Shown: positions 1 through 10,415, counted from the stretch's first letter. The stretch: 64,000 bases of DNA from Methanobrevibacter sp. TLL-48-HuF1 (GCF_023617305.1 NZ_CP081485.1:1354501-1418500); one strand, 5' to 3'. Numbers and translations are program-made. Notes: a model not told the origin generated them from the sequence alone.

Positions 1-1
1 T

Positions 2-46
2 GCAAGACTTGAAAAAAGATATGAAATTTTGGAAAAGTTAATATAG
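2..46 (+). CDS. 3' end of a gene cut by the left window edge
   Basis: An open frame enters from the left edge and ends at a TAG at 44-46, leaving 14 residues (ARLEKRYEILEKLI). The charged, helical look is typical of a protein C-terminus. It runs in the same direction as mmp7, 50 bases upstream of it. Too little is visible to name the protein, and the fragment could be chance. Confidence 0.35.
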   Translation, partial: ARLEKRYEILEKLI

Positions 47-96
47 AAATAATGTAAAAAACTTACTTAATAAAATTATATGAGGGATTTTTTAGC

Positions 97-1017
97 ATGT
101 ATGAAACATTAACATATACTGGTGGAGTTCATAAAAGTGAAGAAGTCAAGGAGCTTATTGAAGATTTAGGTGGTTTCATTCTTCAAGAAAACATTTTACA
201 AATGGAATTGGTTTTAAATTTAGCTATTCCTTTGGAAGATGTGGATATTATTAAAAACAAGGCTAAAGAATTGTTGGCTAAGGTAACAGTAGCTCCAATG
301 GCAGGTTCTGAAATAGCTATTGTATCTCCAACACTTGCAAGGCATCATTTGCCTCATGCAGCATGTGATATTTCTGAATATTTGCGTGAATTCGGTGCTA
401 AAGACAATATGATTGGTCTGGCCAGAGGAGACGGAAAAGGAACTTCTGGAATTACTGAAGAAGAAAAAAGCTTAATTGAAGAACATGATGTGGCTGTTTT
501 CGCATTAGGCAGTTTTAAAAATTGTATTCAAGAAAAATCCTTTTTATATGATGATATTAATGTTCCAGTTATTGTAACTGGTGCTCCTGAAATCCCAATT
601 GAAGAACTTCCAGGTGCTGATGCATATGTTGGCGGACTTGGCAGGATTCCAAGAAGGCTTAAAAGAGGTCCTGATATAAGAGCTCTTAATGATTTAGTGG
701 ATACTATTGAAATAATTTTAAATAATAAAAAAAGAGAAATGGCATTGGATCCACCACTTGTTCCTTCTATTGTAGTTAAAAATGCTATTGAAAATCAGGT
801 TCCGGCTATTGAAGATGTTATATCTCCTGCACCGATTACTGTTCAACTTGACGGAGTTAGAGTAAAATTAAATTATGATAAATATCATGAATTAATTGAA
901 AATGTAGTTATAGAAGGTAAAAAATTATCTGATTTGGCTGAAATTAAAAAATCTTTCATGTATGATTATATTTTAGTAAAAATCCATACTGAAAGTTCTA
1001 TTATTGATGATTCTTAA
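97..1017 (+). CDS. mmp7: Methanogenesis marker protein 7 (Mmp7)
   Basis: A 306-residue soluble protein that I recognise as the methanogen-specific marker 7 family. Known work places Mmp7 in the ATP-dependent MCR activation complex with McrC and component A2, the machinery that reduces the F430 nickel to Ni(I). In this sequence the cysteines are few (CDI near residue 92, NCI near 143). No membrane segment or signal peptide is present. A GAGGG ribosome site at 82-86 lies 10 bases before the ATG. Its position next to mmp10 and the mcr operon, with mcrC and atwA also in the window, fits the assignment. Confidence 0.88.
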   Translation: MYETLTYTGGVHKSEEVKELIEDLGGFILQENILQMELVLNLAIPLEDVDIIKNKAKELLAKVTVAPMAGSEIAIVSPTLARHHLPHAACDISEYLREFGAKDNMIGLARGDGKGTSGITEEEKSLIEEHDVAVFALGSFKNCIQEKSFLYDDINVPVIVTGAPEIPIEELPGADAYVGGLGRIPRRLKRGPDIRALNDLVDTIEIILNNKKREMALDPPLVPSIVVKNAIENQVPAIEDVISPAPITVQLDGVRVKLNYDKYHELIENVVIEGKKLSDLAEIKKSFMYDYILVKIHTESSIIDDS

Positions 1018-1031
1018 ATCATCTGCTTTTT

Positions 1032-2279
1032 TTATATTTTCATTCCAAAGAAGTTAATAGCATCTACCAAATCATTAAATTGAGTTAATTCTTCTTCAAT
1101 AACATTTTCATCGGTTTTATCAAAACTAAGCTCTCCATCTATTGTTAAAGTATCTGGTCCACGCCCAACAATACGTTCTATACCGTCAGCACTTAAAATT
1201 CTCTCAGCATCTAATTGATGAACAAAAGCACGTCCTGGAATGATAACTGCCTGTTTTACTTCACTTAAATCAATCTGTTCCAAATCTTCTTTTGTAATTA
1301 AACAGGCTATCTCTTTTGGAACAGCTATTACATTTACATCCTCTGCATCTATTTTATCAAATATTTTACTTATGAATGGTGCAGCTATTTTAGATGTAAT
1401 TATGGTAGCTTCTCCAGTTACTTTTTTAATAAACTGTAAAAATATTTCATTTTCATCTTTAGCTATTGCAAATGGCCCTCCTGTTTCAGGATCACATAAT
1501 GGTGTTCCTGTTACTCTGAAGTTATATTCTTTATTGATTTCTTCGACTAAATGCCCAAATTCTTCAACAGGTTGCGATTCAATTCCTTTAAGAATAGGTT
1601 CGTTTCCTAAAATCAGTCCTTCATTAAATGTATTTGCAAATCGCATTAGGATAAATCCTTTAGCTCCCCATTCTTCTAAGGTATTGCATGTTTGTCTAAG
1701 TACATCACCATCATTAACTCCGGGAATTATTACTCCTGCTCCTGTTAAATCAACATTTTCACAAAAAATTTTACATGCTTTCAGAGCTTCTTCAGGTTTT
1801 TGATCTTTTACCCATTCTTTTCTGAGTTTGGGGTCTGTTGAAAAAACAGTAAATGTAACTTCATCAACACCGTTATTAATCAATCTGGAAGCTATTGCGC
1901 TGTCAGTAATGCCTTTTCCACATGTATATCCTAAGTGGGAATTAAGTGAAAACTGATTTAAATTAGCAGTTAAATTTTCAAGATAAGGATAGCAGCTAAC
2001 ATCTCCTCCTCCGCTGATATTTGCTTTAATAGTTTTTTCTCTAAAATTAGGTTGCATCATCAAAGCATTTTGAACTTCTGTAATTACTTCAAAGGGAGAT
2101 TTAAATTCACTTTGTGAGTCGGTTATTCCTTTACTACATCTGTCACAGCCAATTTTATTAGGTAAACAGTGAGCACAGCCAAATGCTTTAACTTCTTTTA
2201 CCTTTCTAAAGTAACAATATTTACAAAAACCATTACAATCTTTTCCAGGAATTCCTCCAACATCTGCTACAACTTGCAT
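1032..2279 (-). CDS. mmp10: Methanogenesis marker protein 10 (Mmp10), radical SAM arginine C-methyltransferase of McrA
   Basis: A 415-residue radical SAM protein. The N-terminus carries C15-x3-C19-x2-C22 (CNGFCKYC), the site for the SAM-binding [4Fe-4S] cluster, followed by two CxxC pairs at 35/38 and 45/48 that could hold another metal site. Known function of the family: Mmp10 installs 5-C-(S)-methylarginine in the McrA active-site region; the target equivalent is Arg271 of the McrA encoded at 6066-7721. It ends 15 bases from the convergent mmp7 and is divergent from mcr. The start shows no ribosome site, and a TATA-like box lies only 25-33 bases upstream, so the mRNA is probably leaderless. 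Confidence 0.92.
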   Translation of the reverse strand: MQVVADVGGIPGKDCNGFCKYCYFRKVKEVKAFGCAHCLPNKIGCDRCSKGITDSQSEFKSPFEVITEVQNALMMQPNFREKTIKANISGGGDVSCYPYLENLTANLNQFSLNSHLGYTCGKGITDSAIASRLINNGVDEVTFTVFSTDPKLRKEWVKDQKPEEALKACKIFCENVDLTGAGVIIPGVNDGDVLRQTCNTLEEWGAKGFILMRFANTFNEGLILGNEPILKGIESQPVEEFGHLVEEINKEYNFRVTGTPLCDPETGGPFAIAKDENEIFLQFIKKVTGEATIITSKIAAPFISKIFDKIDAEDVNVIAVPKEIACLITKEDLEQIDLSEVKQAVIIPGRAFVHQLDAERILSADGIERIVGRGPDTLTIDGELSFDKTDENVIEEELTQFNDLVDAINFFGMKI

Positions 2280-2303
2280 AATATTTTTATTATGTTTTTA
2301 GTA

Positions 2304-2312
2304 TTATATAAA
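2304..2312 (-). promoter_or_regulatory. TATA-like box of mmp10, probable leaderless start
   Basis: On the minus strand this reads TTTATATAA. It ends 25 bases before the mmp10 ATG at 2279. Archaeal transcription starts about 22-27 bases after the TATA centre, which puts the start at or within a few bases of the ATG. No Shine-Dalgarno sequence is visible between them. Confidence 0.5.
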
Positions 2313-2715
2313 GTAATTTAGTATTACTTTGCCTATTTTTTATAATAATTTTGTTTTTCCTAAATCTTGATTATTTTACAGTATTTTTAATTAATAATAG
2401 TTTTTTGTTTAAAAAATTTATCATTTATTGTATTAATTTTATTCATTTTTGTATTATTGTAAATTTTGTTGGATATATTTTAGTAAATATTAATTTAACT
2501 GGTTTTTTAAAATAATAATTGTCTAATAATTGTTATATGATAATTTTAGATAGTAATTAATATCTTATTTTTCTAAATATTATTTTTAATTTTATTATCT
2601 CTGAAATAAATATGGGATATGTTATTTTTAAAGTATTACTTTTGACTTCATTTTTCCTAAGTTTTTAGGAACGCTTATTGTTAATAAAGTTTTCTAAATT
2701 ATCCCATTGGTAATG

Positions 2716-2724
2716 TTTATATTA
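2716..2724 (+). promoter_or_regulatory. TATA box of the mcr operon
   Basis: TTTATATTA lies 155 bases before mcrB. The same nine bases occur upstream of mtrE (7806), mmp14 (12945) and mvhD (17698). With an archaeal start about 25 bases downstream, the mcr leader would be roughly 125-130 nucleotides. Confidence 0.55.
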
Positions 2725-2802
2725 TATCTTAATTAAAATAAGACTTGTATACCATATGGTTAGCTATCTTACAATTAATTATTGTGTATAGCTTTATCCA
2801 AA

Positions 2803-2826
2803 TTTGTGTGAAAAATTTCACTCAAA
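2803..2826 (+). promoter_or_regulatory. Inverted repeat in the mcr leader
   Basis: The arms TTTG-T-GTGAAA and TTTCAC-T-CAAA surround AA. They are perfectly complementary except for one central T/T pair on each side. The element ends 44 bases before the mcrB ATG, inside the inferred transcript, so it could be an operator or an RNA hairpin. Confidence 0.45.
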
Positions 2827-2870
2827 TGCAGGTGGTATATTAAATACTCTATTTAATTAGGAGGGAAAAA

Positions 2871-4202
2871 ATGGCAAAGTTTGATGATAAAGTCGATTTA
2901 TACGACGATAGAGGCTCATTAGTTGTATCTGATGTCCCAATCGAAGCTTTAAGTCCACTCAGGAACACTGCTATTCAAAACATTGTTAAAGGTGTAAAAA
3001 GAACTGTTGCAGTAAACTTAGAAGGACTTGAAAAATCTGTCAAAACCGGTTCAGTCGGTGGAGACAAATCCAAAATATTAGGAAGGGAATTGGATATTGA
3101 TATTGTAGCAAATGCAGGTGCAATTGCAGAAAAAATGAAAGAAATGATACAAATTTCTGAAGATGATGATACTAAAGTTGAACCTATTTCCGGAGGTAAA
3201 AGATTATTAGTACAAGTTCCATCTAAAAGAATTGATGTTGCTGCAGAATACTCTGTTGCTCCATTATCTACTGCAACTTCATTAGTACAAGCTATTATTG
3301 ATGTATGTGACGTAAGTATCTATGATGCAAACTTCGTAAAAGCTGCAGTATTAGGTAGATACCCACAATCCGTAGATTACAAAGGATCCAACATTGCTAC
3401 TATGTTAGACATTCCACAAAAACTCGAAGGTGCAGGTTATGCATTAAGAGGTGTTAAAGCAAATGATTTTGCTGCTGCTACCTTAAAAAACACTTTCCAA
3501 GCTACTGCTTTAGCATCTATTTTCGAACAAACTGCTATGTTTGAAATGGGTGATGCTATTGGTGCATACGAAAGATTACACTTATTAGGTTTAGCTTACC
3601 AAGGTATGAATGCTGACAATATGGTTTTAGATTTAGTAAAAGATAATGCAAAAGAAGGTACTGTTGGTAGTGTTGTAAACGGAACTATCGCTAGAGCTGA
3701 AGCTGACGGAGTTATTGCTCCTCAAAAAGACTTAACCGATTTCTCAATTTATAACACTGATGACGCAGCTTTATGGAACGCATATGCTGCTGCTGGTGCT
3801 ACTGCTGCTGTTATGGTAAACATTGGTGCTGCTCGTGCTGCTCAAGGTATTCCATCCACTTTATTATACTTCAATGATAACATTGAATTTGCTACTGGTT
3901 TACCAAGTATTGACTACGGTAGAGCAGAAGGTGTAGCTGTAGGATTCTCTTTCTTCAGTCACTCTATCTACGGTGGAGGAGGCCCTGGTCTCTTTAACGG
4001 TAACCACGTTGTAACCAGACACAGTAAAGGATTCTGTATCCCTTGTGTAGCTGCTGCTATGTCCTTAGATGCAGGAACACAACTCTTTTCACCAGAAGCA
4101 ACTTCTGGTTTAATTAAAGAAGTATACAGTCAAGTTGATGAATTTAGAGAACCTCTCAAATATGTTGCTTTAGCAGCTGATGATATTAAAGGTGACATCT
4201 AA
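2871..4202 (+). CDS. mcrB: Methyl-coenzyme M reductase beta subunit
   Basis: The 443-residue beta subunit of the (alpha-beta-gamma)2 enzyme that reduces methyl-CoM with CoB to methane and the heterodisulfide. The N-terminus ([15 protein letters not shown]) and the glycine-rich [15 protein letters not shown] segment near residue 365 are typical of McrB. An AGGAGG site lies just before the ATG. It is the first gene of mcrBDCGA. Codon use is biased to C-ending forms, as expected for a very highly expressed gene. Presence of mcrC between D and G marks this as the mcr (type I) operon rather than mrt. Confidence 0.98.
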   Translation: MAKFDDKVDLYDDRGSLVVSDVPIEALSPLRNTAIQNIVKGVKRTVAVNLEGLEKSVKTGSVGGDKSKILGRELDIDIVANAGAIAEKMKEMIQISEDDDTKVEPISGGKRLLVQVPSKRIDVAAEYSVAPLSTATSLVQAIIDVCDVSIYDANFVKAAVLGRYPQSVDYKGSNIATMLDIPQKLEGAGYALRGVKANDFAAATLKNTFQATALASIFEQTAMFEMGDAIGAYERLHLLGLAYQGMNADNMVLDLVKDNAKEGTVGSVVNGTIARAEADGVIAPQKDLTDFSIYNTDDAALWNAYAAAGATAAVMVNIGAARAAQGIPSTLLYFNDNIEFATGLPSIDYGRAEGVAVGFSFFSHSIYGGGGPGLFNGNHVVTRHSKGFCIPCVAAAMSLDAGTQLFSPEATSGLIKEVYSQVDEFREPLKYVALAADDIKGDI

Positions 4203-4230
4203 TTAATTTAATATTTAAATCTAATTTTTC

Positions 4231-4698
4231 ATGGACGGCAAAAAAATGGATATTGAAATATTCCCATATAGAGTGCTTGGAAGTGACACAACAGAAAAGT
4301 TGTTAAATGACATTGAATCACTTGAAGATGTTAAAAGGACTGTAATTCATGGTCCGAGATTTCCAAAAACTGAAGAAACTTTACCTCCACAATATAGGGA
4401 ACGTAGAGTGATTAACATTAATGGCGAAGATGTTGTTCTTAAAGTTAAAACTGGCAGAATTTTTGTTGAACTGACAATGGAGTCTACAGTTAAAAAAATT
4501 GAAGAAATCTGCAAAAAGCATATTCCTTTTGGATTTGATATCAATCAGGACAAAACAAATTACATCAGAAAGGAAAGAACAGTTTCTGATAGAATTAAAT
4601 ATGGGGATGCAGATTTACCTGATGAATTAATTGGAATGACTGATCAATATTCAAGTTTTGAAGATCACGTAAATATTGTTAGAAAGGATGACTTTTAA
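4231..4698 (+). CDS. mcrD: MCR operon protein D
   Basis: A 155-residue small acidic protein of the McrD family, found in mcr and mrt operons. It is not a subunit of the mature enzyme and is thought to assist apo-MCR assembly or F430 handling. The sequence shows the family hallmark near residues 40-60 ([19 protein letters not shown]). It sits 28 bases after mcrB, and mcrC starts one base after its stop, so the two are probably translationally coupled. Codons are less biased than in mcrB, consistent with lower expression. Confidence 0.93.
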   Translation: MDGKKMDIEIFPYRVLGSDTTEKLLNDIESLEDVKRTVIHGPRFPKTEETLPPQYRERRVININGEDVVLKVKTGRIFVELTMESTVKKIEEICKKHIPFGFDINQDKTNYIRKERTVSDRIKYGDADLPDELIGMTDQYSSFEDHVNIVRKDDF

Positions 4699-4699
4699 A

Positions 4700-5299
4700 A
4701 TGATTGGAAGATGTACTCACGTAGTTGATTGCAGAGCAACAGGTGGTATGGGTAAAGGCGGAGGTCTTGCACAAAGAGGCACATTTGCTGAATGTGGAGC
4801 TGAAGTTTTAGCTGTTGCTATGTCTCCAGGACGTAGACATATTACTAAACCTGTTTGTGAAATCACTTTCGGATTACGTGAATCCAATGTTTTAACTAGT
4901 ACAATGGTATTAAATGCAGGTGCAGGTGTTCCTCATGATGCTCCGGCTTCTGGTGGTACCTTATTTGGTCTCACTGATAAGGAAGTGGAACAAATGAGTA
5001 ATTTTAAATTACTTGTTATTCATTTAGGCGGAGTCAAAAATCATTTAATCTACAAAGCTAGATTGATTTTAAGGAATGTAAACAAGCCTTGTATTATCAT
5101 TTGTGAATCTCCAGTTGACTGTGAAGATTTCGCCAAAATTGGTGTAAAAACTTCTAAAGTCATGCCATCTGAAGAGGATGTTAAAACAGAAGGACACATT
5201 GTTGATATTGTTAGTGGAGTTATTCGTGGAGAAACAATCTCACAGGAAAAATTAGATGAAATTATTAGAAAAGTTAAATTAGCATTAGGAGATGCATAA
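4700..5299 (+). CDS. mcrC: MCR operon protein C
   Basis: A 199-residue McrC starting [21 protein letters not shown] chose the ATG at 4700 because family members begin exactly there; an in-frame TTG at 4676 would add eight residues overlapping mcrD. McrC is a core part of the MCR activation complex with Mmp7 and component A2, and binds an Fe-S cluster. Conserved features visible include C5 and C11 and the segment [20 protein letters not shown] at about residues 43-62. The window also encodes Mmp7 and AtwA. Confidence 0.95.
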   Translation: MIGRCTHVVDCRATGGMGKGGGLAQRGTFAECGAEVLAVAMSPGRRHITKPVCEITFGLRESNVLTSTMVLNAGAGVPHDAPASGGTLFGLTDKEVEQMSNFKLLVIHLGGVKNHLIYKARLILRNVNKPCIIICESPVDCEDFAKIGVKTSKVMPSEEDVKTEGHIVDIVSGVIRGETISQEKLDEIIRKVKLALGDA

Positions 5300-5301
5300 T
5301 T

Positions 5302-6063
5302 ATGGCACAAATTTATCCAGGTACTTCTCAGGTTGCTCAAAACAGAAGAAACTTTTGTAATCCAGATTACGAGTTAGAAAAGTTAAGAGAAATCTCTGAT
5401 GAAGACGTAGTAAAAATATTAGGTCACAGAGCTCCAGGTGAAGAATACAAAAGTGTTCACCCACCATTAGATGAAATGGATGAGCCTGATGACATTGTAA
5501 GAGAATTAGTTACCCCTATTGCAGGTGCAAAAGCAGGGGACAGGATTAGATACATCCAATTTGTAGACTCAATGTACTTCGCACCAGCTCAACCTTACTT
5601 AAGAGCAAGGTCTTATTTAAACAGATTCAGAGGAATTGATACTGGTACTTTATCCGGAAGACAAGTTATCGAAGCTAGGGAAAGAGATATTGAACGTATT
5701 TCCAAATACCTCTTAGAAACCGAATACTTCGATACTGCAAGAACTGGTATTAGAGGTGCAGGTGTACACGGTCACTCTTTAAGGTTAGACGAAAATGGTT
5801 TAATGTTTGATATGCTTAGAAGACAAGTATTCAACAAAGAAACTGGTAATGTTGAAATGGTAAGAGACCAAATCGGTGTAGACTTAGACGAACCAGTAGT
5901 ATTAGGTGAACCATTAGATGAAGAAACCTTAAAATCAAAAACCACAATTTACAGAATTGATGGTGAAGCATACAAAGATGATACTGAAGCTGTTGAAGTG
6001 TTAAAAAACATTCACGTATCCAGATCATTTGGTGCATTCAATCCAGTTGAAGGATGGGATTAA
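5302..6063 (+). CDS. mcrG: Methyl-coenzyme M reductase gamma subunit
   Basis: The 253-residue gamma subunit of MCR. The start [20 protein letters not shown] and segments such as [19 protein letters not shown] are characteristic. It contributes to the F430 and CoM pocket. It begins 2 bases after the mcrC stop and ends 2 bases before mcrA, so C, G and A are tightly coupled. Codon bias is strong, as in mcrB and mcrA. Confidence 0.98.
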   Translation: MAQIYPGTSQVAQNRRNFCNPDYELEKLREISDEDVVKILGHRAPGEEYKSVHPPLDEMDEPDDIVRELVTPIAGAKAGDRIRYIQFVDSMYFAPAQPYLRARSYLNRFRGIDTGTLSGRQVIEARERDIERISKYLLETEYFDTARTGIRGAGVHGHSLRLDENGLMFDMLRRQVFNKETGNVEMVRDQIGVDLDEPVVLGEPLDEETLKSKTTIYRIDGEAYKDDTEAVEVLKNIHVSRSFGAFNPVEGWD

Positions 6064-6065
6064 GT

Positions 6066-7721
6066 ATGGCAGATAAAAAATTCTTAGATGCAATGAAAAA
6101 CAAATTCAGTGAAGATCCAACTGATAAAAGAACCACTTTCTATAACATGGGCGGTTGGAAACAATCTGAAAGAAAAAGCGCATTCGTAAAAGAAGGTAAA
6201 GAAATCGCTGAAAAAAGAGGAATTCCAATGTACAACCCAGACATTGGTACTCCTTTAGGTCAAAGGGCTTTAATGTCTTACCAATTATCTACTACTGATA
6301 CTTATGTAGAAGGTGATGATTTACACTTCATTAACAACGCAGCTATCCAACAAGCTTGGGACGATATTAGAAGAACTGTAATTGTAGGTTTAAACACTGC
6401 TCACAACGTTCTTGAAAAAAGGTTAGGTATTGAAGTAACTCCTGAAACTATTACTGAATACTTAGAAACTGTAAACCACGCAATGCCTGGTGCAGCAGTA
6501 GTTCAAGAACACATGGTAGAAACTGACCCATTAGTAGTACAAGACAGTTATGTTAAAGTATTTACTGGTGACGATGAATTAGCTGATGAAATTGATTCAG
6601 CATTCGTTTTAGACATCAACAAAGAGTTCAATGATGAACAAGCAGCAGCTTTAAAAGAAGAAGTTGGTGGAAGTGTATGGCAAGCTGTAAGAATTCCTGC
6701 TATCGTAGGAAGAGTTTGTGACGGAGGTACTACCTCAAGATGGTCTGCAATGCAAATTGGTATGTCAATGATTTCTGCATACAACCAATGTGCTGGTGAA
6801 GGAGCTACTGGTGACTTCGCATACGCATCCAAACACGCAGAAGTTATTCACATGGGTACTTACTTACCTGTAAGAAGAGCAAGAGCAGAAAACGAGTTAG
6901 GTGGAGTTCCATTTGGTTTCATGGCAGATATCTGTCAAGGTTCCAGAGTTTACCCTGATGACCCTGTACGTTCCACTTTAGAAGTAGTAGCATTAGGTGC
7001 TGCACTTTACGACCAAATCTGGTTAGGTTCTTACATGTCTGGTGGTGTAGGATTCACCCAATATGCTACTGCAGCATATACTGATGATGTATTAGATGAC
7101 TTTACTTACTATGGTAAAGACTATGTAGAAGACAAATATGGTGGATTAACTGAAGCACCTAACAACATGGACACTGTTCTTGATGTAGGTTCTGAAGTTG
7201 CATTCTACGCATTAGAACAATACGAAGAATACCCAGCATTACTTGAAACTCACTTCGGTGGATCTCAAAGAGCTTCCGTAATTTCCGCAGCAGCTGGTGC
7301 ATCTACTGCATTCGCTACTGGTAATGCTCAAACTGGTTTAAGCGCATGGTACTTAGCTATGTACTTACACAAAGAACAACATTCCAGATTAGGATTCTAC
7401 GGTTACGATTTACAAGATCAATGTGGTGCAGCTAACGTATTCTCCATCAGAAATGATGAAGGTTTACCACTCGAAATGAGAGGACCAAACTATCCTAACT
7501 ACGCAATGAACGTAGGTCACCAAGGTGAATACGCTGGTATCGCTCAAGCTCCTCACGCAGCTCGTGGAGATGCATGGGCTTTCAACCCATTAATTAAAAT
7601 CGCATTTGCTGATAAAAACTTAGTATTTGACTTCTCAAAAGTTCGTGAAGAATTTGCTAAAGGTGCATTAAGAGAGTTCGAACCATCTGGTGAAAGAACT
7701 GTCATCACCCCAGCAAAATAA
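6066..7721 (+). CDS. mcrA: Methyl-coenzyme M reductase alpha subunit
   Basis: The 551-residue catalytic alpha subunit. The start [10 protein letters not shown] at 6066 fits family length; an upstream in-frame codon at 6054 would overlap mcrG. All key positions are present: Gln147 (axial ligand of F430 nickel), His257 and Arg271 (methylation sites), Tyr333, Gln401, Tyr445, Gly446 (thioglycine site), Asp451 and Cys453, matching the M. marburgensis numbers exactly up to about 333 and with an offset of one after that. Mmp10, encoded at 1032-2279, is the expected methylase for Arg271. It is last in the operon and is followed by a hairpin at 7739-7762. Confidence 0.99.
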   Translation: MADKKFLDAMKNKFSEDPTDKRTTFYNMGGWKQSERKSAFVKEGKEIAEKRGIPMYNPDIGTPLGQRALMSYQLSTTDTYVEGDDLHFINNAAIQQAWDDIRRTVIVGLNTAHNVLEKRLGIEVTPETITEYLETVNHAMPGAAVVQEHMVETDPLVVQDSYVKVFTGDDELADEIDSAFVLDINKEFNDEQAAALKEEVGGSVWQAVRIPAIVGRVCDGGTTSRWSAMQIGMSMISAYNQCAGEGATGDFAYASKHAEVIHMGTYLPVRRARAENELGGVPFGFMADICQGSRVYPDDPVRSTLEVVALGAALYDQIWLGSYMSGGVGFTQYATAAYTDDVLDDFTYYGKDYVEDKYGGLTEAPNNMDTVLDVGSEVAFYALEQYEEYPALLETHFGGSQRASVISAAAGASTAFATGNAQTGLSAWYLAMYLHKEQHSRLGFYGYDLQDQCGAANVFSIRNDEGLPLEMRGPNYPNYAMNVGHQGEYAGIAQAPHAARGDAWAFNPLIKIAFADKNLVFDFSKVREEFAKGALREFEPSGERTVITPAK

Positions 7722-7738
7722 ATTTAAACAAATAGGTT

Positions 7739-7762
7739 AAATAGGTGATTTTTCACCTATTT
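7739..7762 (+). terminator. Hairpin after mcrA
   Basis: The ten-base stem AAATAGGTGA pairs with TCACCTATTT around a TTTT loop, 17 bases after the mcrA stop. What follows is only moderately T-rich, so it may be a partial terminator or a 3'-end stabiliser. The mtr TATA box follows at 7806. Confidence 0.6.
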
Positions 7763-7805
7763 ATTCCTTAAATTTAAGTATACCTTAAAATTTTTTAGTA
7801 AAACA

Positions 7806-7814
7806 TTTATATTA
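7806..7814 (+). promoter_or_regulatory. TATA box of the mtr operon
   Basis: TTTATATTA, identical to the mcr, mmp14 and mvh boxes, 172 bases before the mtrE ATG. The predicted leader is about 145 nucleotides and contains two inverted repeats. Confidence 0.5.
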
Positions 7815-7869
7815 ATATTGAAAGAAAGTTAAGTATCAATAGAAAAAAATTCTGTTGGTATCATTTAAT

Positions 7870-7957
7870 TGATTTTTATATGGAATAAAAATCATAATTT
7901 ACCACATATATTCATTATGGGATATATATCACGTTTATTAAATGATCAATTTAATAA
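7870..7957 (+). promoter_or_regulatory. Two inverted repeats in the mtr leader
   Basis: The first is TGATTTTTAT (7870-7879) and ATAAAAATCA (7885-7894), ten perfect pairs around a five-base loop. The second is TTATTAAAT (7935-7943) and ATTTAATAA (7949-7957) around GATCA, nine perfect pairs. The second ends seven bases before the GGAGGA ribosome site at 7965-7970. AT-rich sequence makes such repeats common, so function is not shown. Confidence 0.4.
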
Positions 7958-7977
7958 AAAATATGGAGGAAAAAATT

Positions 7978-8859
7978 ATGGACCCTATAACATTAGGTGT
8001 TGTCGCATTAATGGGTGCAGTTGCAACTATTGGTGGTGCTGCTGAGGATATTGAGTCTGATATTGGTTCTCAAAGTAACCCTAACTCTCAAGTTCAACTT
8101 GCTCCTCAAATGGGACATTTACATCGTATGATAAACAAAGCGGCTTCTGGTGAACCAGTCGCTTATGGTGTTTGGTGTGGTGTTGCTGGATCTATTGCAT
8201 ATGTATTAATGACTTTAGGAATTACTAATGATTTATTTGCTATTGCAGCAGGTTCTTGTGTCGCTGCTTTTGTTCACAGTATTTATACTATTACTGCTCA
8301 CATGGGTAGGATTGTTGGTCAATCTCAATTTGAACAACCATTATTTATGGATGTATTGACTCAATCTTTAGGACCTATTGCTGGACATGGATTTATAACT
8401 ACATTTTGTCTTGTTGGAGTTTCATATTTAATGACTATTCCATTAAATGGTACTCCGTTACACGCATTCCCATTACCACTTTTAGCAGTGCTTTGGGGTA
8501 TTACTCTTGGAGCTATCGGTTCTTCAACTGGGGATGTTCACTACGGTGCTGAAAGTGAATATCAAAAATTCGAATTTGGTGGAGGAACTCCTGTAGCTAT
8601 TCAAGGAGATATAGTTACTAAAGCACCAATGGGAGCAAAAAATTCCCTTGATGTAGGTAATTTCTGTGTTAAATTTGGTGGACCTTTAACAGGTTTATGT
8701 TTCGGTCTTGTAGTATTCTTTAGTTTCTGGAATTCAGTTGTATTTGGATTATACGGCGGATTAGTTGTTGGTTTCATTATTGTTCTTATTTTAATATTAA
8801 TGAACGACAAATTAGAAAGATTCGCAAGAAAACAATACGGACCATATGAGGAAGAATAA
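7978..8859 (+). CDS. mtrE: Tetrahydromethanopterin S-methyltransferase subunit E
   Basis: A 293-residue integral membrane subunit of Mtr, the sodium-pumping complex that moves the methyl group from methyl-H4MPT to CoM. I chose the ATG at 7978 because it lies 7 bases after GGAGGA and gives the family start [20 protein letters not shown]; an ATG at 7942 has no ribosome site. The conserved loop [20 protein letters not shown] follows the first helix, and several hydrophobic helices come after. MtrC, D and E form the membrane part that carries sodium translocation. First gene of mtrEDCBAFGH. Confidence 0.97.
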   Translation: MDPITLGVVALMGAVATIGGAAEDIESDIGSQSNPNSQVQLAPQMGHLHRMINKAASGEPVAYGVWCGVAGSIAYVLMTLGITNDLFAIAAGSCVAAFVHSIYTITAHMGRIVGQSQFEQPLFMDVLTQSLGPIAGHGFITTFCLVGVSYLMTIPLNGTPLHAFPLPLLAVLWGITLGAIGSSTGDVHYGAESEYQKFEFGGGTPVAIQGDIVTKAPMGAKNSLDVGNFCVKFGGPLTGLCFGLVVFFSFWNSVVFGLYGGLVVGFIIVLILILMNDKLERFARKQYGPYEEE

Positions 8860-8872
8860 GGAGGTTTCGATT

Positions 8873-9574
8873 ATGGATCCAATTTCAATTATTTTATTTG
8901 TCGCTATAGGCGGTGTTATGATTGGTGCAGGTGTGCACTTTATTCCTGTAGGAGGAGCTCCTGCAGCTATGGCAACAGCTACTGGTGTAGGTACTGGTAC
9001 TGCTATGTTAGCTGCTGGTGCAGGTTTAACAGGTCTTATTGGTGCAGCTACTATGACAGGTCAACCTTGGATTATAGTTGGTATTGGTGGTGCAGTAGGT
9101 GCTATGATTATGTTAGCTATCACCATGCTTATTGCTAATTATATTTATGTATATGGTGTAGGTATTGTACCTGCAGCATCTAAAACCGTAGTTGACCCTA
9201 TTACTAAACGTAATCAAGAGAAATATAAAACTCCGGGTACTGAAGGACACGGTGTTCCATGTGTATGTTTCATTAGTGGTCTTATAGGTGCTGCTTTCGG
9301 TGGTTTTGGAGGAGGTTTAATCTACTATGCTATTTATGATGCTGTACAATCTGCTTCTTATTTCTCTAGTGCTGCTGTAAGTATTGGTTTAGCTGCTATG
9401 TTAGGTACTGGTGTTTTCTTTATTAACTCTGTTGTTGCTTCTTATAATATTGGTGGTACCATTGAAGGTATGCATGATCCTAAATTTAAAAGGATTGGTA
9501 CTGGAGCATTAGCTTGTGCTATAGCATCAGTTGTAGTCGGAATATTCTGTGTATTATTAACTGGAGGTATTTAA
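8873..9574 (+). CDS. mtrD: Tetrahydromethanopterin S-methyltransferase subunit D
   Basis: A 233-residue polytopic membrane subunit. The ATG at 8873 follows AAGGAGG at 8858-8864, which overlaps the end of mtrE, and gives the family start [14 protein letters not shown]; the ATG at 8846 lies inside mtrE. Glycine- and alanine-rich transmembrane helices alternate with a cytoplasmic loop around residues 95-125 ([20 protein letters not shown]). It works with MtrC and MtrE in sodium transport. Confidence 0.96.
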   Translation: MDPISIILFVAIGGVMIGAGVHFIPVGGAPAAMATATGVGTGTAMLAAGAGLTGLIGAATMTGQPWIIVGIGGAVGAMIMLAITMLIANYIYVYGVGIVPAASKTVVDPITKRNQEKYKTPGTEGHGVPCVCFISGLIGAAFGGFGGGLIYYAIYDAVQSASYFSSAAVSIGLAAMLGTGVFFINSVVASYNIGGTIEGMHDPKFKRIGTGALACAIASVVVGIFCVLLTGGI

Positions 9575-9575
9575 A

Positions 9576-10400
9576 ATGTCTGCTGGTGGAAGTGCTGATG
9601 GTGCACATAGTTCAATTAATGGTAATCATTTATTACTTTTAGGTATTATTGGTGGATTAGTAGGTATTTACTTATGTAATATTAATGGTATTATAGGCCC
9701 TGTTCTTGCAGGTCTTGGTACTGTATGTGCTACTGTATGGGGAGCAAATGCTATTCGTAGTGTAGCAAGTTATGGTTTAGGTACTGGTGTTCCTTCTATT
9801 GGTTACATGTGTTTATCCATTAGTATTATTGGTGTTTTAGCTGGTCTTGCTTTAGGTTTCATATTCCCAGATATCCCTATGATGAGTACTTTAGGACCTG
9901 TTATAGGTTTAATATTTGCTATGATTATTGCAACTATTGTAGGTTTAATTGCTACTAAAATTGTTGGAATGAAAATCCCAATTATGGTAAGATGTACTGC
10001 TGAAATTGCAGGTGCAGGTGCTTTAGCTGTTTTAGGTTTATCTGCTGCTGTAACTGGATCTTACGATGCTACTGATATTTTCAACCATGTTGTAGCTAAC
10101 GGGTTCATTGCATTATTCTTTATAATGTGTACTATGGCAATTCAACATCCTTTCAATGCATGTTTAGGTCCAAATGAAGATCAATCCAGGACTCTTAAAT
10201 GTGCTACTTCAACTGCATTTTTATCTATGATGATTACTGGTTTAGTATCATCTGTTGCAGGTGACGTATTCGGTTGGTTAGCTGTATTCATTGTTGGTTT
10301 AATAGGATGGATTATCTCTTTCAGAGCATTTGTTAAAGCTTCATATGATGCTGCAGCTTCAGTTAAATGGGCTGGTTTATGGCCAAAAGTAGAGGAATGA
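9576..10400 (+). CDS. mtrC: Tetrahydromethanopterin S-methyltransferase subunit C
   Basis: A 274-residue polytopic membrane subunit of Mtr with about seven to eight hydrophobic helices rich in Gly, Ile and Leu. It starts one base after the mtrD stop. Its GGAGG ribosome site (9563-9567) lies within the last codons of mtrD, so translation is probably coupled. The conserved loop QHPFNACLGPNEDQSRTLK is near residues 189-207. Confidence 0.96.
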   Translation: MSAGGSADGAHSSINGNHLLLLGIIGGLVGIYLCNINGIIGPVLAGLGTVCATVWGANAIRSVASYGLGTGVPSIGYMCLSISIIGVLAGLALGFIFPDIPMMSTLGPVIGLIFAMIIATIVGLIATKIVGMKIPIMVRCTAEIAGAGALAVLGLSAAVTGSYDATDIFNHVVANGFIALFFIMCTMAIQHPFNACLGPNEDQSRTLKCATSTAFLSMMITGLVSSVAGDVFGWLAVFIVGLIGWIISFRAFVKASYDAAASVKWAGLWPKVEE

Positions 10401-10415
10401 TAGGAGGTTTTATAT

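Larger units (their letters stand above)
2280..2870. other. 591-base divergent intergenic region between mmp10 and mcrB
   Basis: Very AT-rich, with no credible open frame or RNA gene. It contains the mmp10 promoter at its left end. Its right half holds the mcr control region: a hairpin TCCTAA-GTTT-TTAGGA at 2655-2670, a TATA box TTTATATTA at 2716-2724, the palindrome ACCATATGGT at 2751-2760, and a long inverted repeat at 2803-2826. I see nothing recognisable in 2320-2640. Confidence 0.6.

Noticed and set aside
1240-1803. Long plus-strand open frame inside mmp10
   Set aside because: It is antisense to the radical SAM gene, has a composition unlike its neighbours, no ribosome site and no recognisable motif.
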